Of a DNA stretch of 64,000 nucleotides, positions 58,337 to 64,000 are shown piece by piece. The stretch's first letter is position 1. The number at the start of each line of letters is the position of its first letter. Both the position numbers and the translations under genes were made by a program. Below the pieces are notes generated by a model. That model did no database searches and was not told the DNA's origin. It was given only the letters and a program-made list of their open reading frames with translations. The DNA is from Amphiura filiformis (taxonomy: Eukaryota; Echinodermata; Ophiuroidea; Amphilepidida; Amphiuridae), in assembly GCF_039555335.1 (NCBI RefSeq), contig NC_092628.1:78494713-78558712 (forward strand). Direction: 5' to 3'.

Positions 58337-59487
58337 CTACTCCATCAATACCAGTATCATCAGTAGATAGCTACATCATCAATGGGCCTACCAGTATCAG
58401 CAGTAGATAGCTACTTCATCAATATAAGTATCAGCAGTAGATAGCTACTTTTTCAATACCAGTATCAGCAGTAGATAGTTACTCCATCAATACAAGTATC
58501 AGCAGTAGATAGCTATTTCATCAATACAAGTATCATCAGTAGATAGCTACGCCATCGATATCAGTATCATCAGTAGATAGCTACTTCATCAATGGGCCTA
58601 CCAGTATCAGCAGTAGATATATATTAGCTACGTCATTAATACAAGTTTCATCAGTAGATAGCTACTTCATCAATACCAGTATCATCAGTAGAAAGCTACT
58701 TCATCAATACCAGTATCATCAGTAGATAGCTATATCATCAATACAAATATCATCAGTTAAGATAGCTACTTCATCAATAGGCCTACCAGTATCAGCAGTA
58801 GATAGCTACTACGTCAATACCAAATTATATCAGCAGTAGATAGCTACTTCATCAATACCAGTACCATCAGTAGATAGCTACTACGTCAATACCAATATCA
58901 GCAGTAGGTAGCTACTTCATCAATACCAGTATCAGCAGTAGATAGCTACTTCATCAATACCAGTATCAGCAGTAGATAGCTACTTCATCATTAGGTCTAC
59001 CAGTATCAGCAGTAGATAGCTACTACGTCAATACCAATATCATCAGTAGATGGCTACTTCATCAATGCCAGTATCAGCAGTAGATAATTACTTCATCAAT
59101 ACCAATATCATCAGTAGCCTAGATAGCTACTTCATCAATACCATTATCAGCAGGAGATAGCTACTTCATCAATACCAGTATCAGCAGTGATAGCTACTCC
59201 ATCAATATGCCTACCAGTATCAGCAGTAGTTAGCTACTACGTCAATACCAATATCAGCAGTAGATAGCTACTTCATCAATACCACTGTCGGCAGTAGATA
59301 GCTACTTCATCAATACCAGTATCAGCAGTAGATAGCTACTTCATCAATACCAGTATCAGCAGTAGATAGCTACTTCATCAATAGGCCTACCAGTATCAGC
59401 AGTAGATAGCTACTACCTCAATACCAATATCAGCAGTAGATGGCTACTTCATCAATACCAGTATCAGCAGTAGATAATTACTTAAAC
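58337..59487. repeat. 34-bp minisatellite, main array
   Basis: More than 30 diverged units of CAGTATCAGCAGTAGATAGC plus TACTTCATCAATAC. Some units carry a TAGGCCTAC insertion that recurs every few units, indicating a higher-order repeat. Confidence 0.93.
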
Positions 59488-59815
59488 CCCATTAAAAGCT
59501 ATTAAACCAAGATAACACTCATTGAAAACAGCTCAACTATGTTACATCAGATCTTCTCTGGTTAAATCCACACTACACATGTTTCTGTTTTACCTGTGCA
59601 ATGAGCAATGAGCTGGTATTATAGTTTCAGTTGGGTGACCGATTATAAGCAAACGCAAGGTTACAATACTGTGTGGGCCTTTGTTCACGAAATGAGACAA
59701 TAGTGTGCACATTGTTAACCAGAATTCTTGAAAATGAGAAACATTTATAATGGCGATTACGTCAATGGTGAGAGCACTGTGTATTGTGTATAGGAAAACG
59801 GACAGTAACTGCAGT
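59488..59815. other. Unique spacer inside the minisatellite
   Basis: About 330 bp without the 34-bp unit and without recognised content. Confidence 0.5.
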
Positions 59816-59985
59816 GTGTCAGCAGTAGATAGCTACTCCATCAATACAAGTATCATCAGTAGATAGCTACTTCATCAACACCAGTATCATCAGTAGATAG
59901 CTATCTCATCAATATGCCTACCAGTATCAGCAGTAGATAGCTACTTCATCAATAGCGGCCCAGGTATCATCAGTTCCTAAGATAA
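59816..59985. repeat. 34-bp minisatellite, distal block
   Basis: About five further units of the array family. Confidence 0.88.
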
Positions 59986-60104
59986 ATTGGGCCCGTGAAA
60001 CGACCAAAACTATGGATAAAGTAAATATGATATTGAAGTAGGCTAGTATAAGAAACGTCCTTTTGCTATAACTATTTGGTCGCAACAGCTCGGCATGCCT
60101 TTAA

Positions 60105-60572
60105 GGGGGCGCAACACTAAATCACTACGCATTTTTTAAGAACGAAATTCGGCTAATATAGTCCATAGTGAGTATGAGATTGTAGCGACCATATCTACCG
60201 ACATGTTCACTTTAAATCACTCAATATCAGCTCATATGAATTCGACAAGTGTCTCCAATGATAACATGCAGAAAAAACCGGACATTTTATCTCAAAAGCA
60301 ATTCTCTGTGGCGGATGAAGACAACTTCCGATTTTGAAATGTGAGTGGTGAATTTAGTATATTTTAGGCCATATTTTTTGCACCGCGACATAGCGAAAAA
60401 AGTCAACGGTCATCGATATATGCCGACAAATGTTTTGGAATCTACAGAAACAAAGCTTTAATTTCATACCAAATTTATTTTTCCAAGTATTGCAGGGACG
60501 CCAGGAATGGCGCTCGCAGTAGGCCAAAATCACACGTTATCCTATGGAACGCTTATTTAGTGTTGCGCCCCC
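60105..60572. mobile_element. TTAA-flanked MITE with 18-bp perfect terminal repeats
   Basis: GGGGGCGCAACACTAAAT and its exact reverse complement bound a 468-bp element between TTAA at 60101-60104 and 60573-60576, indicating piggyBac-type insertion. It ends about 260 bp upstream of the start codon of the repeat-protein gene. Confidence 0.88.
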
Positions 60573-60576
60573 TTAA

Positions 60577-60834
60577 TGCAAGGTAATGCGAGCGCGTAAA
60601 GTCAGTGCGTGAACGCGCCACGCAAGCGTTTGAAGCCATGTTGCTGTGGTGTTAACGTTTGTAAAGCGCACACGCGTACTACGCGTCACCATAACCACCG
60701 TGTTTATCTCTGCAAGTTACGCATACTTCATTTCTCGATACAAACCAGAAGGAGTGTATTGAGAATTGCTTACAGAGAGATTACGAAAAAGTTGAAGAGT
60801 TTAAGAAGTTTTATTTGATCAAATTTTAATCATC
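60577..60834 (+). promoter_or_regulatory. Probable promoter/5' UTR of the repeat-protein gene
   Basis: A CpG-containing, less AT-rich stretch lies between the MITE and the ATG at 60835. An in-frame stop (TAA at 60802-60804) precedes the ATG. No TATA box is clear. Confidence 0.4.
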
Positions 60835-60908
60835 ATGCTGGTTTCAATGCTAACGATCCTGTCGTTTGTTGGTGATATCTGGGTCGAAGTCATAGAAAGA
60901 TACCAAAG
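60835..60908 (+). CDS. Exon 1 of the repeat-protein gene
   Basis: 24 codons plus two bases end CAAAG before a GTAAGC donor. The split arginine codon is completed by the first base of the exon at 62089. Confidence 0.68.
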
Positions 60909-63900
60909 GTAAGCGTGCGTTTTCATATCGTGTATTAATTACTCCAGCTCCACTTTTACCCAACGTATCAGATAGAGCGAAGAGGCGTTAATGTTGGACT
61001 AAAAGACAGATTTGTTTTATTTCACATTAATTGGTCTAATGTCACTTTGGTTAAATTCTCATTTCGCCCAATACTTCATCGTCTTCACTTTAAGTCAAGT
61101 GTTGAAACCAAATTACTTGATCTAAATTCCCACTTGGGCCAATAATATTCCCACCTAGTCAAAAAGTTCCACTGCACAAACTTTGGTGTTAAAAGTAACT
61201 CAAGCGGGCGCATAGCAACCAGCTCGAGAAAGGGGAACTGCACATGCTCACACTGGTTTTACGGCTATTTCCCCTTTATGACGTCAGCCCGACCGAGAGA
61301 ATAGAGGACCGCACGTACTCAAGTGGTGTTGTGTTAATGTTTTAACACTTTTGGTGTTATTGTATACCTTCCAGGTGTCACAGATGACAACAAGAGTGTA
61401 ATAATAACATCCAAAAGTGTTAAAAAACAACACCCCTTGGGTTCGGTCCTCTATTGATTGACTCCAACCGGTGCTACCTTTAACACCTAAGTTTTTGCAG
61501 GGATTGACCCCCGGCAAAAACGAAAAAATGCTCTTAAATCTTCTTAAAACGTTTATTCAAAGCGTTTTAATAACATTTGAATGTCAGGTTATATAACAGA
61601 TCATAAATTTGTTTTTAAACATTAGGCAGGTCCGCATTGTAAAATAATTTGTTGTCAACAGTTGAATAACATTCTCTTGTTTTACATCATGTTTTCAAAA
61701 ATGTTTTATGAATGTTATTAAAACGGGATTTTTTTTGCCTTTTTATAACCCGACATTTAAACCTTTTCTGTGTGTTTGTTGAGCTTATGCTTTTGCAAAA
61801 TCGATACTGAAGTATCTATAATGTCTGTATGATTTATCGTTCAAGGCTTAAATCAAGATTTTGTAGCTCGTATAGAGTCGCTAAAGTATAGCATTGTCGT
61901 ATGTAATAAAATATTATACTGCATGAGCCTCTGCATGAGGAAACAGACCATTACAAAATTGCACACATGTATTTCCATGGGTTTTTTTTACCGGAGGAGT
62001 CCCCTTGCCCCGCAATCGACACGCCAGGCACCGTAATTGATTTATATAATAAGGCAACTGATTTTTATTAACTTTGGTTATTTCACAGAAGATACTCCCG
62101 CAAGCATCACGACTACATTCATGACATACTGAATGGGTCATTTGGGATAACACCTACAGCAAGAAAGATTTTTACAGTACGTCCCGCGAGTCTTTCAGAC
62201 ATTAATGGACTGAGATCATCGTCGTTGTCACTGTCTGGTTTTTCGTCATCAGCCAAAGGCCCTGGATACCATGGATACGTGCTGAAAGGTCGATTCGGCA
62301 TAAAGCCCGCAGCAAGAAAAACCACGAAAGCAAATCATGCTGAAGCGAGTCTGTCTGATATCTACGGACTGAAATCATCGTCGCTGTCACTGTCGGCTTC
62401 TTTGCCCTCAACACCCAAGCAAGATTGTGTCCTGAATGGTAGATTCGGCGTGGAACCCACTAAACGAAAAGTAATCAAAGCAAGTCCAGCTAAAGCGAGT
62501 CTGTCGGATATCTACGGACTGAAATCATCGTCGCTGTCGCTGTCGGCTTCTTTGCCCTCAACACCCAAGCAAGATTGTGTCCTGAAAGGTAGATTCGGCG
62601 TGGAACCTGCTAAACGCAAAGTCTTCCAAGCAAGTCCAGCTAAAGCGAGTCTGTCGGATATCTACGGACTGAAATCATCGTCGCTGCTACTGTCGGCTTC
62701 TTTACCCTCAACACCCAAGCAAGATTGTGTCCTGAAAGGTAGATTCGGTGTGGAACCCACAAAACGAAAAGTCGTCCAAGCAAGTCCAGCTAAAGCGTGT
62801 CTGTCGGATATCTACGGACTAAAATCATCGTCGCTGCCACTGGCGGCTTCTTTGCCCTTAACACCCAAGCAAGATTGTGTCCTGAAAGGTAGATTCGGCG
62901 TGGAACCCACAAAACGAAAAGTCGTCCAAGCAAGTCCAGCTAAAGCGTGTCTGTCGGATATCTACGGACTAAAATCATCGTCGCTGTCACTTTCGGCTTC
63001 TTTGCCCTCAACACCCAAGCAAGATTGTGTCCTGAAAGGTAGATTCGGCGTGGAACCCACAAAACGAAAAGTCGTCCAAGTAGGTCCAGCTAAAGCGTGT
63101 CTGTCAGATATCTACGGACTAAAATCATCGTCGCTGCCACCGTCGGCTTCTTTGCCCTTAACACCCAAGCAAGATTGTGTCCTGAAAGGTAGATTCGGCG
63201 TGGAACCCACAAAACGAAAAGTCGTCCAAGCAAGTCCAGCTAAAGCGTGTCTGTCGGATATCTACGGACTAAAATCATCGTCGCTGCCACTGTCGGCTTC
63301 TTTGCCCTCCACACCCAATCAAGATTGCGTCCTGAAAGGTAGATTTGGCGTGGAACCCACAAAACGAAAAGTCGTCCAAGCAAGTCCAGCTAAAGCGTGT
63401 CTGTCGGATATCTACGGACTTAAATCATCGTCGCTGCCACTGTCGGCTTCTTTGCCCTCCACACCCAAGCAAGATTGCGTCCTGAAAGGTAGATTTGGCG
63501 TGGAACCCACAAAACGAAAAGCCGTCCAAGCAAGTCCAGCTAAAGCGTGTCTGTCGGATATATACGGACTAAAATCATCGTCGCTGCCACTGTTGGCTTC
63601 TTTGCCCTCAACACCCAAGCAAGATTGCGTCCTGAAAGGTAGATTCGGCGTGGAACCCACAAAACGAAAAGTCGTCCAAGCAAGTCCAGCTAAAGCGTGT
63701 CTGTCGGATATATACGGACTAAAATCATCGTCGCTGCCACTGTCGGCTTCTTTGCCCTCAACACCCAAGCAAGATTGTGTCCTGAAAGGTAGATTTGGCG
63801 TGGAACCAACAAAACAAAAAGTCATCCAAGCAAGTCCAGCTAAAGCGAGTCTGTCGGATATCTACGGACTGAAATCATCGTCGCTGTCACTGTCGGCTTC

Positions 63901-64000
63901 TTTGCCCTCAACACACAAGCAAGATTGTGTCCTGAAAGGTAGATTTGGCGTGGAACCCACAAAACGAAAAGTGATCCAAGCAAGTCCAGCTAAAGCGAGT
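60835..64000 (+). CDS. Unrecognised tandem-repeat protein (partial, runs off the window)
   Basis: Two exons are visible, 60835-60908 and 62089-64000+, joined in phase. The first encodes MLVSMLTILSFVGDIWVEVI, a short hydrophobic start that could be a signal peptide or a buried helix, then ERYQ. The second stays open for 637 codons and is made of 50-residue repeats, each with ASLSDIYGLKSSSLSLSASL, LPSTPKQDCVLK and GRFGVEPTKRK. I know no family with this unit. KR and KRK sites in every unit would suit a processed secretory precursor if the first exon is a signal peptide. The same sites would act as nuclear signals if it is not. Frame retention across all units argues that it is translated. Confidence 0.72.
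60909..62088 (+). other. Intron 1 of the repeat-protein gene
   Basis: The donor is GTAAGC and the acceptor TATTTCACAG. It contains a hairpin element at 61172-61500 and no other recognised feature. Confidence 0.65.
61172..61500. mobile_element. Hairpin DNA element in the intron
   Basis: CTGCACAAACTTTGGTGTTA at the left is mirrored by TAACACCTAAGTTTTTGCAG at the right. An inner inverted pair (AATAGAGGACCG near 61301 and CGGTCCTCTATT near 61444) nests inside. Confidence 0.75.
62089..64000 (+). CDS. Exon 2 of the repeat-protein gene, 50-residue repeats (open at right edge)
   Basis: The exon begins RYSRKHHDYIHDILNGSFGI and is followed by two diverged units (FGITPTARK, FGIKPAARK). Then come regular units whose KAS/KAC motif starts at 62492 and recurs every 150 bp. 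The spacing from the first diverged unit is 159 bp, still a multiple of three. No stop codon occurs in this frame to base 64000. Complementary-strand frames in the same region are shorter and broken. Confidence 0.75.
62341..64000 (+). repeat. 150-bp tandem repeat array
   Basis: The motif TnAAGCGWGT recurs at 62341, 62491, 62641, 62791, 62941, 63091, 63241, 63391, 63541, 63691, 63841 and 63991 with no length variation. Adjacent units differ by only a few bases. Confidence 0.97.

Noticed and set aside
58337-59487. Possible CRISPR-like array
   Set aside because: The units are contiguous 34-bp minisatellite copies without unique spacers, in an animal genome.
60609-60818. 69-codon basic frame upstream of the repeat-protein gene
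   Set aside because: It has no recognisable family and lies in the likely 5' UTR/promoter. It could be an upstream ORF, but there is no support.
63412-63825. 137-codon minus-strand frame in the 150-bp repeats
   Set aside because: It is a shadow of the plus-strand frame, which is open for the entire exon and joins in phase to an upstream exon. The minus frame is interrupted in other units.

Overview
This is animal nuclear DNA: split genes with GT-AG introns, LTR, DIRS-like and LINE retroelements, hAT-like and TTAA-type DNA elements, and minisatellites. The host is most likely a marine deuterostome invertebrate, with an echinoderm or hemichordate favoured. Reasons are a Gmr1-like LTR element, which is typical of deuterostomes, a TRIM/NHL gene remnant, a CARD gene and abundant dispersed hairpin elements. 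The species is inferred, not proven.

From 4.6 to 31.3 kb the minus strand carries a complete RNPC3 gene, encoding the U11/U12 65 kDa protein of the minor spliceosome. Twelve coding exons join in phase to about 527 codons. The last intron is itself a textbook U12-type intron. Most of the length of this gene is transposon: two hAT-like elements, a 7.3 kb DIRS-like tyrosine-recombinase retroelement in intron 3, and a 6.5 kb Ty3/gypsy element plus a LINE fragment in intron 1.

From 35.2 to 40.4 kb the plus strand carries a gene for a small CARD (death-fold) protein. Its introns hold a LINE 3' end and two DNA elements. Between 41.4 and 45.4 kb lies a large imperfect palindrome built of about 35-bp tandem repeats, probably a foldback-type element with other elements in its loop. 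At 48 to 49.2 kb a TRIM/NHL gene is degraded on the minus strand.

From 50.8 to 60.0 kb a 34-bp minisatellite is interrupted by a nearly intact-length Gmr1-like Ty3/gypsy element. Its gag contains a SCAN-like capsid, and its integrase lies upstream of reverse transcriptase.

From 60.8 kb to the right edge the plus strand holds a gene I do not recognise. A short hydrophobic first exon is spliced in phase to an exon that stays open for over 630 codons and consists of perfect-period 150-bp (50-residue) repeats. It runs off the window and is the best candidate for something undescribed.
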